Shown one piece after another: positions 1 to 7,582 of a stretch of DNA of 36,133 bases (the first letter of the stretch is position 1; every line of letters starts with the position of its first letter). The DNA is taken from positions 1-36,133 of the forward strand of contig SKZO01000094.1 of the NCBI GenBank assembly GCA_007127335.1. The letters are read 5' to 3'. A program made the position numbers and the translations under genes. This DNA comes from Spirochaetales bacterium. GTDB lineage: Bacteria; Spirochaetota; Spirochaetia; DSM-27196; SLST01. The notes beneath the pieces are model-generated. The model saw only the letters and a list, made by a program, of their open reading frames with translations. It had not been told where the DNA came from and made no database searches.

Positions 1-2560
1 AGACGAACGGTGCGGGAGCAGTTCGAGCGTGCTCACGCCGCAGGACCACGGTCTCCTCCTCGTCGAGTATCCGCAGCGTGGAGCGGGTGATGCCTTCGGG
101 GATCTCGACCGCGGGCTCAATGCGTATCGTGTCCTGGATGCCGCTGTCGGTGGGGGAGAAGTAGCGCAGATCGGTCGTGAGGGTCACCGGGGTGGGGCGG
201 GTGTCAACCTTGACCTCCACCACGTTCGACCGCCCGAGGTTCCCCGCCTCGTCAACCGCCTCGATCACGTACGCGTAGACGCCGTCGGGGACCGGGCGGT
301 CTTCATCGTCGGTCGCGTCCCAGACGAACTGCGCCGGCGCTCGATCCGCGAACCGTTCGCTTCGTACCGGTCTTCCATCCTCGTCCTCTATGCGAATGGT
401 CCACTCCGGTTCCTGCGTCGTCTCGTTGAAGAAGGTGACCGTGTCGCGGCGACCGTCTCCCACGGGGGAGAAGAGGCGGTACTCCGCACGAACCGACGCC
501 TGCGGCGCGGTGACGTCCAGGATCACCGGCTCGGACTCGGCGTACGCGCTCTTGCCGTGGTCATAATGCACCGAGAGCTCGGCGCGGTACGGTCCCTCGG
601 GGAGGACGACGCCGTCGCGATCCCGGCCGCTGAACGACAGCGTCGGGGGCAGTGGAGCCGCTCCGTGCAATCGCTTGACGATCTGCTGACGGGCATCCCT
701 GACTCCGAAGTCCCAGGTCACGACGCTCTCAGGAGCCTCCGCGTCCAGCGAGAAGAGGACTTCGTCTGTTGGTGCGTCCGTGCCGGGAGAGAAGTACCGG
801 ATCTCCGGCACGAGAGCGACGTCGTAGTCTTCGGTGTTGAGCGTGAGTCCTGCCAGGCGTTCGACGGTCGTGTTCCCGGCCCTGTCTGTGGCCGATATCT
901 CGTAGTCGTACCTGCCGTCCGGCGCCGGCTCACCCTCGTCGTCGCGTCCGTCCCAGGCGAAGTCTTCGGGTTCGCTCGACTCCCAGACGAAGGTGCGTAC
1001 CGGTCTACCCTCCGCGTCGAAGAATGTTCCCGTCCACAGGTCCTCGACGCTTCCGCTCTGCTCGATGGGCAGGGTATTGCGGGCTCCTTCACCGTCGGGG
1101 GAGAACGCCGTATAGGCGACCGATACCTGGACGACCGGCGCTACGGTGTCCACCACGATCGTTCGCGGCACGGTGCGCGCGACGCGTCCGGTCTCGTCGG
1201 TAACCTCGAGGTAGTAGCGGTACGGACCGTCGGCAACGAGCTCACCCTCGTCGTCAAGGCCGTCCCAGACGAAGCGCTCCGGCACCTCGAGCCCGGTACG
1301 CCGACCAAGCAGTCGTTCAACCAGCGTCGGCTCGGTCACCTCGAATGGAGGAATGCCCGCTTCCGCGCGAACACCCATGGTCCGGACCGGGATACCGGCC
1401 TCGTCCTCGACGACGAAACGATACTCGATGATCCGGTAGCGCGAGGTGACGTTCAGTCGTACTTCGAACACGTCGCCGGGATTCCCGCCAGACGGCGAGA
1501 AGTACTCGACCTCCTCCGTGTCGAGCGTGATGTCCAGCGGTCGCCGCTCCCGCGCGTCGACCGGGATCGAGGCGGACGCGCCCACCGCAAAGAGATCGCG
1601 GTGAGCGGGGTTGACGAAGAGGTGCGCGTGGCCGCCTTCCCGCGGGAGCCCCGCATGGGCCCCGGGGTCTCCGGCTGCGGCTGCGTCCGGCTCGTCGTAC
1701 GGCGGGGTGAAGCGGTACCCCACCGAGAAATGGAGGGGCAACGAGCCGGTTCCGTCCTGAACGCGTCTGAGGTCGAACGAGTATCCAAGGCCCGCGGTGA
1801 TTCCCGGATCGATGAGCAGATCGAGATCGGCGAGCAGTCGCACGTTCCCGAATCGCGGGAAGCTCACATCGAGCGCCAGGTCGAGCTCGGCCTGATCGGT
1901 CTCCAGGAGCCTCGCGCCGAACCCGAGTCTGGGCGTCGGCATTTCGGGCGCATGTGTTCCGGCGTCGGTCCAGAAGAACCCCTTGCCCAGACCGTGAAGC
2001 CCTGCGTCCCACCAGATATCACTCAGAACGAACCAGTCACCGAGCCGCTGGTAGACGCCCAGGTCCGCGGATGCTCCCCAGTCGCGCTGCTCTCCACGAC
2101 CAGTTTCCGCATTCACGGCGGCGCCGGCGAAGAGGTCGGGGTAGAGCGCCTTCGAGAAGGCCAATCGGGTCCTTGAATGCCACCCGGCGCCCTCGTACGG
2201 CAGTGCGTCCGAAAGGAGGGTCAGGTCGACCGAGCCGGTGAGAACGCCCCGGTCGGTTGGGAGTGAAGAGCCGATCCCGGCGATCATCCCCGCACCCGAA
2301 GCGTCCCGGACGCCGAAGAGCCCGGTCGCGTAGAGCCCCAGGCTGACCCGCGAAAGAGCGGCGTCGAGCGCCGGATTTCGGGGCGAGACAAAGGGGGCTT
2401 CCCGGGTAGTGAACCCGGCGCCGTAGGCGCGCGAGCCGGGCCCGGAAAGACCGTACGGAGAGAGGGGCGCCGCGCCCGGAGCGCTCTGCGCGGCGAGAGA
2501 CCCCGCCACCGTGCAACCGACGACGAGAAGAGCAATGACGACACGCCTGTTTTCCCACAT
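1..2560 (-). CDS. Surface protein with FlgD-type Ig-like repeats (3' end outside window)
   Basis: An open frame of 853 codons runs from ATG at 2560 to the left edge without a stop. GGAGGG lies five bases upstream of the ATG. Residues 1-24 form a signal peptide with a hydrophobic core and an AxA-type end (SLAAQS). Residues about 25-330 are rich in Gly and alternating hydrophobics and resemble an outer-membrane beta-barrel of the UPF0164/PorV kind, which is an inference. From about residue 345 there are at least five repeats of roughly 105-135 residues. Each begins with a (Y/F)FSP..xGxxD motif and carries FVWDGxDDEGxxxxDGxYxY and a D-x-AGN turn, the signature of the FlgD Ig-like/gliding-motility type fold. 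The likely location is the outer membrane or cell surface. No binding partner can be named. Confidence 0.85.
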   Translation of the reverse strand, partial: MWENRRVVIALLVVGCTVAGSLAAQSAPGAAPLSPYGLSGPGSRAYGAGFTTREAPFVSPRNPALDAALSRVSLGLYATGLFGVRDASGAGMIAGIGSSLPTDRGVLTGSVDLTLLSDALPYEGAGWHSRTRLAFSKALYPDLFAGAAVNAETGRGEQRDWGASADLGVYQRLGDWFVLSDIWWDAGLHGLGKGFFWTDAGTHAPEMPTPRLGFGARLLETDQAELDLALDVSFPRFGNVRLLADLDLLIDPGITAGLGYSFDLRRVQDGTGSLPLHFSVGYRFTPPYDEPDAAAAGDPGAHAGLPREGGHAHLFVNPAHRDLFAVGASASIPVDARERRPLDITLDTEEVEYFSPSGGNPGDVFEVRLNVTSRYRIIEYRFVVEDEAGIPVRTMGVRAEAGIPPFEVTEPTLVERLLGRRTGLEVPERFVWDGLDDEGELVADGPYRYYLEVTDETGRVARTVPRTIVVDTVAPVVQVSVAYTAFSPDGEGARNTLPIEQSGSVEDLWTGTFFDAEGRPVRTFVWESSEPEDFAWDGRDDEGEPAPDGRYDYEISATDRAGNTTVERLAGLTLNTEDYDVALVPEIRYFSPGTDAPTDEVLFSLDAEAPESVVTWDFGVRDARQQIVKRLHGAAPLPPTLSFSGRDRDGVVLPEGPYRAELSVHYDHGKSAYAESEPVILDVTAPQASVRAEYRLFSPVGDGRRDTVTFFNETTQEPEWTIRIEDEDGRPVRSERFADRAPAQFVWDATDDEDRPVPDGVYAYVIEAVDEAGNLGRSNVVEVKVDTRPTPVTLTTDLRYFSPTDSGIQDTIRIEPAVEIPEGITRSTLRILDEEETVVLRREHARTAPAPFV

Positions 2561-2575
2561 ACAACCCTCCGCTCA

Positions 2576-2604
2576 ATAGTACGTGCAGGCCTTTGTCATG
2601 TGAG
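2576..2604 (-). promoter_or_regulatory. Candidate sigma-70 promoter of the Ig-repeat surface protein
   Basis: On the minus strand a CTCACA hexamer is followed by 17 bases and TACTAT. Transcription would start about 8 bases before the ATG at 2560, leaving a very short leader containing part of the GGAGGG site. The -35 matches the consensus at only 4 of 6 positions. Confidence 0.35.
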
Positions 2605-2663
2605 TAGGCTGTATGGGTGAGGGCGCTGCCTGTCTGCGGTCGCCTGTCCGTCCGCGGCCGCAG

Positions 2664-2691
2664 AAAAAGGGCATCACCGGCGGTGATTCCC
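2664..2691 (-). terminator. Hairpin with T-run between hicBA promoter and surface protein gene
   Basis: Read on the minus strand, GGG-A-ATCACC-GCC-GGTGAT-G-CCC folds into a stem with one mismatch and is followed by TTTTT. It would stop minus-strand readthrough, for example antisense transcripts crossing hicBA, before the surface protein gene. The core ATCACCG-G-CGGTGAT is also a perfect 15-base palindrome about 30 bases upstream of the hicBA -35, so it could instead be an operator. Confidence 0.5.
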
Positions 2692-2716
2692 GAAATCGCC
2701 CCCGATCAGTCGGAAG

Positions 2717-2745
2717 TTTACATTGCCGTCGAGCGCGCGTATGAT
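2717..2745 (+). promoter_or_regulatory. hicBA sigma-70 promoter
   Basis: TTTACA, 17 bases, TATGAT: five of six consensus bases at each hexamer with ideal spacing. The -10 ends six bases before the hicB ATG at 2752, so transcription should start at or next to the start codon. Confidence 0.7.
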
Positions 2746-2751
2746 TGAATA

Positions 2752-2940
2752 ATGACGGTACGGTACGTCTATTGGCGACAAAACGACCACTGGCTCGGGT
2801 ATCTCGAAGAGTTCCCTGACTATTGGACCCAAGGGGAGACGGTCGATGATCTGAAGGAACACTTGCGGGACCTCTTTGAGGATCTTTCTCACGACCGAAT
2901 CCCAGAGGTTCGGCGCGCCGCAGAGCTGGAAGTCGGTTGA
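2752..2940 (+). CDS. hicB: HicB-family antitoxin (short form)
   Basis: This is a 62-residue protein with the HicB-like/UPF0150 fold. A beta-strand pair (VRYVYW, WLGYLEEFP) is followed by the diagnostic GETVDDLKEHLRDLFED helix. HicB proteins neutralise the HicA ribonuclease. This one lacks the C-terminal helix-turn-helix or ribbon-helix-helix found in longer HicB proteins, so it may not bind DNA alone. No Shine-Dalgarno sequence precedes the ATG, and the strong promoter just upstream suggests leaderless translation. The antitoxin precedes the toxin and the two reading frames overlap by four bases (TTGA), which would couple HicA synthesis to HicB translation. Confidence 0.85.
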   Translation: MTVRYVYWRQNDHWLGYLEEFPDYWTQGETVDDLKEHLRDLFEDLSHDRIPEVRRAAELEVG

Positions 2941-3113
2941 AGCGAAGGGATCTCGTTAAGCAGCTCGAAATAGCCGGGTGCGTGATGATTCGGCACGGTA
3001 GCAGACACGACTGGTACCGCAATCCGTCGACCGGCATGTCGCAGCCGGTTCCACGTCACCGAGAGATCAACGAGATACTGGCCAAGCGCATTCTGAAGCG
3101 GCTGACGGAGTAG
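2937..3113 (+). CDS. hicA: HicA-family mRNA interferase toxin
   Basis: The 58-residue protein starts at TTG (2937), which overlaps the hicB stop codon as TTGA. It begins MKRRDLVKQLEIAGC and has the HicA double-stranded-RNA-binding fold. The catalytic histidine is in GSRHDWYRNP (His24), and the characteristic VPRHREINEILAKRILKRL tail follows. HicA toxins cleave mRNA or tmRNA and arrest growth until bound by HicB. Length and composition match short HicA proteins. The TTG start is the only one that keeps the conserved KRRDLVK start. The gene is intact. Confidence 0.85.
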   Translation: MKRRDLVKQLEIAGCVMIRHGSRHDWYRNPSTGMSQPVPRHREINEILAKRILKRLTE

Positions 3114-3213
3114 GCTTTCGGTGACAACGGTGGACCGCAGATCGCTACCGACACGTATCCGGAAACTCTTCCACATTCCAGTTGGCGTCAGTGACCTTGA
3201 TCGACCCGACCAC

Positions 3214-3239
3214 AAAAAAGGCACCGCTATCGCGATGCC
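3214..3239 (-). terminator. Intrinsic terminator of tRNA-Leu
   Basis: On the minus strand GGCATCGC-GATA-GCGGTGCC forms an 8-bp stem with one U-G wobble and a four-base loop, followed at once by TTTTTT. It lies about 30 bases after the tRNA 3' end and between the convergent hicA and tRNA genes. Confidence 0.8.
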
Positions 3240-3268
3240 CCAAATCCTTGCTCCAAAGAGCTCTACGC

Positions 3269-3352
3269 TGCCCGAGAGAGGACTTGAACCTCCACGTCCG
3301 TAAGGACACTAGACCCTGAACCTAGCGCGTCTACCAGTTCCGCCACTCGGGC
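3269..3352 (-). tRNA. tRNA-Leu (anticodon CAG)
   Basis: An 84-nt class II tRNA. The acceptor stem GCCCGAG/CTCGGGC with discriminator A closes the molecule. The anticodon stem CTAGG/TCTAG closes the loop TTCAGGG, giving anticodon CAG at 3316-3318. A long variable arm (TGTCCTTACGGACG) and the T arm with GGTTCAAGTCC follow. The 3' CCA is not encoded (next bases GCG). It is a single gene with its own promoter and terminator. Confidence 0.97.
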
Positions 3353-3366
3353 TCGTGCAGAGATGA

Positions 3367-3395
3367 AAAGTAGCACCGTCCATCGCCGTTGTCAA
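3367..3395 (-). promoter_or_regulatory. tRNA-Leu promoter
   Basis: On the minus strand a perfect TTGACA is followed by exactly 17 bases and TACTTT. The predicted start is about 8 bases before the tRNA 5' end, typical for a stable-RNA promoter. Confidence 0.75.
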
Positions 3396-3613
3396 TGGCC
3401 CGCCTGCCTTCGAGCGGTCCGCGCCGGATTCGAGCCCACGCCGCGACTCGATCTGTTCGCCAATGTCCGCGCGTTCGGCGGTGGCGCCATGGGCACGCGG
3501 CCTCCGGAGAACCGCACCTTCTGGTCACAGTCACGCGACGGGTTCACGGACAATTTCCTGAGCACGCTTTCGCCCACGCTCGGCGCACGGGTACGATAGT
3601 CCTCTGCGGGTGC
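3396..3613 (+). other. Intergenic stretch with no recognised feature
   Basis: This is the middle of the 322-base gap between the tRNA and the acetyltransferase gene. The flanks carry the tRNA promoter and the acetyltransferase promoter. In between I see no conserved protein, structured RNA or repeat. Short open frames here have no ribosome binding site or family resemblance. Confidence 0.5.
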
Positions 3614-3642
3614 TTGCCGAGCGCGCGATCCCGGCCTACACT
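3614..3642 (+). promoter_or_regulatory. Promoter of the acetyltransferase/enolase pair
   Basis: TTGCCG, 17 bases, TACACT. The predicted start near 3649 gives a leader of about 25 bases that contains GGCGAGGA before the ATG at 3675. Confidence 0.5.
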
Positions 3643-3674
3643 TGCGGACATCAACCACGCGAGGCGAGGAATCC

Positions 3675-4823
3675 ATGGCCGAACAGATCGTGCGCCTTGA
3701 CGCAGACGACTTCGAAGAGGCGGTTGACTTCATCAACTTCGTCTTCTCCGCGCATGAGCCGCACGACTTCGAGCGGCTTCTGCCCAAGCTCTACCGGGAG
3801 ACTGACGAGGCGATGGCCAGACACCTGGCCGTGAAGCGTGACGGAAGCATCCGGGCAGTCGTCGGCGTGTACCCGATCGAGCTTCGAACAGGCGAGGCGG
3901 TGTTCAGGACCGCCGGAGTTGGGGCGGTCTCGGTCCATCCGAGAGATCGGGGGCGTGGCTACATGAGGAAGCTCATGGACGCCTCGATCGAGCAGATGCG
4001 CGAGGAATCGTACGAGATCTCCTGGCTCGGCGGCCAGCGCCAGAGGTACGGCTATTTCGGGTACGAGATCTGCGGGTCGGTTTTTGAGTTCACCGTGAGC
4101 GGGGCGAACGTCCGCCATAGCTATGCGTCACCGTCCGAACTCACCTTCGAGAAGGTGGTCTCCGCCGACGATGAGCGGATTTCCGCCATTGCCGGGTGGC
4201 ACGAGCACCACCCGATTCGGTGTTCGCGCTCCGCGGATGGTTTTTTAGCCGTCGCGACGAGCTGGTACCACGACCTCTTCGTCGCGCTCGACGGCGACTC
4301 GCGCGCCGTGGGGTATCTGATCGCGGACCCGCGCTCCGGCATGGTGTTCGAGGCCGCGGGTGAGTCGGAGGCGACGACGCGGGCGCTCGTTCCCGCATGG
4401 GTCCGGCACCGGAACAACGACTCCGTCCGGTTCGAGATTCCACCGGTCCCTTCGCCGCTTGCTGACGAGCTCGGTCGCGTCGCGGAGGGGTACCGCGTTC
4501 GGCCGTCAGGAAACTGGCGGATTTTCGACTGGGAGCCGGTCCTTGGGGCGCTGCTTGCCTGGCGCCACCGGGCCACCGGGCTGAGTCCGGGCGAGATCAT
4601 CGTCGGCATTGAAGGCTACGGGCAGCTGCGGCTTGCCGTGTCGGCCGAGGGAACCGTCTGCGAGCGGACGGAGGCGGCAGCGGCGGTCGAGATGAGCGCG
4701 GCGGTTGCGATGCGTACGCTCTTCGGGCCCCTTCCGCCGTGGGCGTCCGGAGCGATCACCGGGTCCGTGCTCGACGGTTGGTGCCCGCTGCCGCTCTTCA
4801 TGCCCCGGCAGGACGGGGTATAG
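3675..4823 (+). CDS. Eis-like GNAT family N-acetyltransferase
   Basis: The protein is 382 residues. The N-terminal GNAT domain (about 1-150) carries the acetyl-CoA pyrophosphate-binding motif VSVHPRDRGRGYMRKLM, preceded by a strand-turn typical of the fold (AVVGVYPIEL). A second degenerate GNAT-like half and a C-terminal alpha/beta domain ending in a short tail match the three-part layout and about 400-residue length of the Eis/YitI group, which acetylates amines such as aminoglycosides or protein lysines. The substrate here is unknown. I chose ATG 3675 because GGCGAGGA lies just upstream. A TTG 33 bases earlier overlaps the predicted -10 box. The enolase-family gene follows after 13 bases, probably in one transcript. 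Confidence 0.8.
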   Translation: MAEQIVRLDADDFEEAVDFINFVFSAHEPHDFERLLPKLYRETDEAMARHLAVKRDGSIRAVVGVYPIELRTGEAVFRTAGVGAVSVHPRDRGRGYMRKLMDASIEQMREESYEISWLGGQRQRYGYFGYEICGSVFEFTVSGANVRHSYASPSELTFEKVVSADDERISAIAGWHEHHPIRCSRSADGFLAVATSWYHDLFVALDGDSRAVGYLIADPRSGMVFEAAGESEATTRALVPAWVRHRNNDSVRFEIPPVPSPLADELGRVAEGYRVRPSGNWRIFDWEPVLGALLAWRHRATGLSPGEIIVGIEGYGQLRLAVSAEGTVCERTEAAAAVEMSAAVAMRTLFGPLPPWASGAITGSVLDGWCPLPLFMPRQDGV

Positions 4824-4836
4824 GAAAGGAAAAGCC

Positions 4837-5940
4837 ATGCGAATCACATCCGTCACCACCTGGTCCACACGCGGGGTCACGCTCGTGGAAATCCGCACCG
4901 ATACCGGAGAGTTCGGCTGGGGTCAGACCGCGCCCTTCAATGCTGATATCACGGCCACGGTGCTGCACCGTATGGTCGCGCCGGTGGCGATGCGCCTCGA
5001 TGATCCCGATCCGGCGACCCTCGCCGACCGTGTCGTCGCCGCAAATCTCAAGTTCCCCGGGAGCTTCATGCTGCGAGCGCTCTGCGGCGTGGAGACCGCC
5101 CTCTGGGATCTTCTGGGCCGACGCGAGAACAAGCTCGTCTGCGAGCTGCTGGGAGCCACTCCGGGACCGTGGCCGGCGTACGCGTCGAGTATGCGGCGCG
5201 ACATCAGTCCCGCCGACGAGGCGAAGCGCATCCTCGCGCTGCGTGACGCCTCCGGCTTCCGCGCCTGCAAGGTGCGCGTGGGCGACGGCGAGGGAGAGGA
5301 CCGCGACCGATGGCCGGGTCGCAGCGAGGAGCTCATCGAGACGATGCGCTCTTCGTTCGGGCCCGATTTCGTCATCCACGCCGACGCGAACAGCGCGTAC
5401 CGTCCCGCGCGTGCGATCGAGATCGGCCGGCGTCTCCACGGTGGCGGGCCCGGGCATTTCGAGGAGCCGTGTCCGTACTGGCAGATGGAGTGGACCCGTG
5501 AGGTTACCCAGGCGCTCGACGGCGATGTCTCCGGCGGCGAGCAGGACAACTGGATGCCCGTCTGGGAACGCATGGTGCGCGACCACGTCGTCGATATCGC
5601 CCAGCCCGACGTCTGTTACATAGGCGGGATCAGCCGCGCGATGCAGGTGGCCGCGCTCGCGCGCGAGGCCGGCATGCCGTGCACGCCCCATTCGGCGAAC
5701 GTGAGCATGGTGACCGTCTTCACGCTGCACCTGATGCGCGCGATCGCGAACCCCGGTCCGTTCCTCGAGCTCTCGATCGAGGAGCCGGGTGAGCTCGGTG
5801 AGCTCTACGAGCCGCGGCTGGAGGTACGGGACGGGGAGCTACTCATGCCGAACAACGAGCCCGGTTGGGGGGTGCGTCCACGCGCAGAGTGGCTCGAGGC
5901 GGCGAACCGCGTCACGAGTGCCCGTACAGAAACCGTTTGA
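4837..5940 (+). CDS. Enolase-superfamily enzyme, mandelate racemase/muconate lactonizing type
   Basis: The protein is 367 residues, with an N-terminal capping domain (about 1-110) and a (beta/alpha)7-beta barrel. Visible active-site residues are Lys145 in CKVRVG, metal ligands Asp183 (HADAN), Glu209 (FEEP) and Glu235 (SGGEQ), and base His285 (TPHSAN). The superfamily abstracts a proton alpha to a carboxylate, and most members with this layout are sugar-acid dehydratases or racemases. The usual K-x-K on the second barrel strand is K-x-R here, so substrate assignment by similarity is unsafe. The start has GGAAAGGA upstream and lies 13 bases after the acetyltransferase gene. The 3' end overlaps the convergent acyl-CoA synthetase gene by 29 bases. 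Confidence 0.88.
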   Translation: MRITSVTTWSTRGVTLVEIRTDTGEFGWGQTAPFNADITATVLHRMVAPVAMRLDDPDPATLADRVVAANLKFPGSFMLRALCGVETALWDLLGRRENKLVCELLGATPGPWPAYASSMRRDISPADEAKRILALRDASGFRACKVRVGDGEGEDRDRWPGRSEELIETMRSSFGPDFVIHADANSAYRPARAIEIGRRLHGGGPGHFEEPCPYWQMEWTREVTQALDGDVSGGEQDNWMPVWERMVRDHVVDIAQPDVCYIGGISRAMQVAALAREAGMPCTPHSANVSMVTVFTLHLMRAIANPGPFLELSIEEPGELGELYEPRLEVRDGELLMPNNEPGWGVRPRAEWLEAANRVTSARTETV

Positions 5941-7543
5941 TCTTGCGCGTCGGGGTTCGCTCGAATGGTTCCCACTGGAGGATCATGCGGGCGAGCCGGG
6001 CGTGTCTGCTGACGCGCGTGTTCACGTCCTTTCGTATCTCCTCGAGTATCTCGTCGGCCCGCTCCTGAAGCGCTGATGCCTCTTCGCCTGCAGCGGCAAA
6101 CCGGTCCTTGAGCTGCTCGATGTCGATGTGGACTCGGGCGGTGAGCCCGGCGGCCTCTTCGTGGACCACGGATTCCACCACCAGCTCGTGCTCGTTGATG
6201 ACGTTCTCCAGGTCCTCCGGGTAGATGTTCTCGCCGCCCGGGCCAAGGATCATGTTCTTCAGGCGACCACGGATATACAGATAGCCGTCGCGGTCGATCG
6301 ATCCCAGGTCGCCCGTCCGCAGCCACCCGTCTTCGGTCAGGACCTCTCGCGTCGCTTCGTCGTTCCGGTAGTAGCCGCGCATCACGTTCGAGCCGCGCAC
6401 GAGGATCTCCCCCTCGTCGCCCGGTCGCGTGCCCCCGTCAATGCGAACCTCCACACCGTTGATCGCCGGTCCGGTGGACCGGTAGCGCGTGTGTTCGGCG
6501 TCGGTCCCTGCTACGAGCGGGGAGGTCTCCGTGAGTCCGTAGCCGATCGAGTAGGGGAACCGCGCCTCCCTCAGGAATCGTTCGGTCGTCGGTGTCAGCG
6601 GAGCGCCTCCTATTCCGAAGAACCGCAGCGATCCGCCGAATGCCTCGTAGACCTTTCTGCCGGCGGCGCGATGGATGAGCCTTCGCAGCGGCCCGATCTT
6701 CGCGAGCGCCCGGGTGAGCGCGTTCTTCGCGAAGACCGGTTTCACGCGCGCGTCGTGGAGCTTCTCCATGATGAGCGGCACCGACAGCATGATCGTCGGC
6801 CGCACCTCCCTGAGCGCGGGCAACAGCGTCGACAGGACCGGAGGCCGGCCGAGGTAGGTCACGCAGGCGCCGGCGGCGAACGGAACGAGAAATCCGATCG
6901 TGCACTCATAGCTGTGCGCGAGCGGCAGCACGGAGAGAAACCGGTCTTCGGGTCGGATGTCGATGACCGCCATCGAGCTCTTGATGTTCTGCACGAGGTT
7001 CCGGTGGGTGAGCATCACCCCTTTCGGGTCTCCGGTCGTGCCCGAGGTGTAGAGGATCGCCGCGAGATCGTCCTCGTCGATCGCGGGGCGAGGCGCGTCG
7101 TCCGGGTCGCCAAGGTCCGCAATCTCCTCCAGGCGCAGCACACATCGGGTTCCCAACCCTTCCGGCGCCTTTGAGCGATGGGACTCCGAGACGATCAGTC
7201 CCGAGGCGCCGGCGTGGTTCAGGATCGAGCGCGTCGCCTCAGCGGAGAAGTCGGGCAGGACAGGCACGACGACCGCCCCCATCCCGACGACGGCCAGATA
7301 GGCGATGCACCAGGCCGGGCCGTTTTCGCCGAGCAGGCCGACGCGATCTCCCCGCGCGATGTCCGCGGCCGCGAGCCGGTTCTGCAGACGCGCGATCGAC
7401 TCCCCGACCTCGCGATACGTGAACGACGCTCCATCGCGAAGGATCAGGGCGTCGCGCGCGGCGTGTCGGGCAACGCTCGCCGTGACCAGGTCGCCCAGGT
7501 TCGTGAGCTCCGCCGTCTCTCTGGAAACCTCTTGCCACCTCAT
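5912..7543 (-). CDS. AMP-dependent long-chain acyl-CoA synthetase/ligase
   Basis: This 543-residue member of the ANL adenylate-forming superfamily activates a fatty acid with ATP and transfers it to CoA or another acceptor. Motifs in order are the P-loop YTSGTTGDPKGVMLTHRN (about 165-182), GYGLTETSPL, LRTGDLG with the hinge region RGRLKNMI, GENIYPEDLE, and the C-terminal catalytic lysine in TPTRKIKRF (about Lys534). The length fits FadD/FACS-like enzymes. It lies 39 bases downstream of malQ. No Shine-Dalgarno sequence precedes the ATG, and a possible promoter ends 6 bases before it. The role is probably fatty-acid recycling or lipid synthesis. The exact substrate cannot be read from sequence. 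Confidence 0.92.
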   Translation of the reverse strand: MRWQEVSRETAELTNLGDLVTASVARHAARDALILRDGASFTYREVGESIARLQNRLAAADIARGDRVGLLGENGPAWCIAYLAVVGMGAVVVPVLPDFSAEATRSILNHAGASGLIVSESHRSKAPEGLGTRCVLRLEEIADLGDPDDAPRPAIDEDDLAAILYTSGTTGDPKGVMLTHRNLVQNIKSSMAVIDIRPEDRFLSVLPLAHSYECTIGFLVPFAAGACVTYLGRPPVLSTLLPALREVRPTIMLSVPLIMEKLHDARVKPVFAKNALTRALAKIGPLRRLIHRAAGRKVYEAFGGSLRFFGIGGAPLTPTTERFLREARFPYSIGYGLTETSPLVAGTDAEHTRYRSTGPAINGVEVRIDGGTRPGDEGEILVRGSNVMRGYYRNDEATREVLTEDGWLRTGDLGSIDRDGYLYIRGRLKNMILGPGGENIYPEDLENVINEHELVVESVVHEEAAGLTARVHIDIEQLKDRFAAAGEEASALQERADEILEEIRKDVNTRVSRHARLARMILQWEPFERTPTRKIKRFLYGHS

Positions 7544-7549
7544 ACATAG

Positions 7550-7578
7550 AAGGTACTCGGGACCGGGCGCGGTTTCCA
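7550..7578 (-). promoter_or_regulatory. Possible internal promoter of the acyl-CoA synthetase gene
   Basis: On the minus strand TGGAAA, 17 bases, TACCTT lies in the 39-base gap after malQ. The -10 ends six bases before the ATG, so the product would be leaderless. The -35 is weak (4 of 6). Confidence 0.35.
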
Positions 7579-7582
7579 GCTC

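Noticed and set aside
29-2176. 715-codon open frame on the plus strand
   Set aside because: It is antisense to the surface protein, whose minus-strand frame has a signal peptide, ribosome binding site and Ig-like repeats. The plus-strand product is Arg/Val-rich with no family resemblance, a GC-rich shadow.
3121-3303. Small plus-strand frame running into the tRNA
   Set aside because: It overlaps the tRNA-Leu terminator and the tRNA itself, has no ribosome binding site and resembles nothing known.
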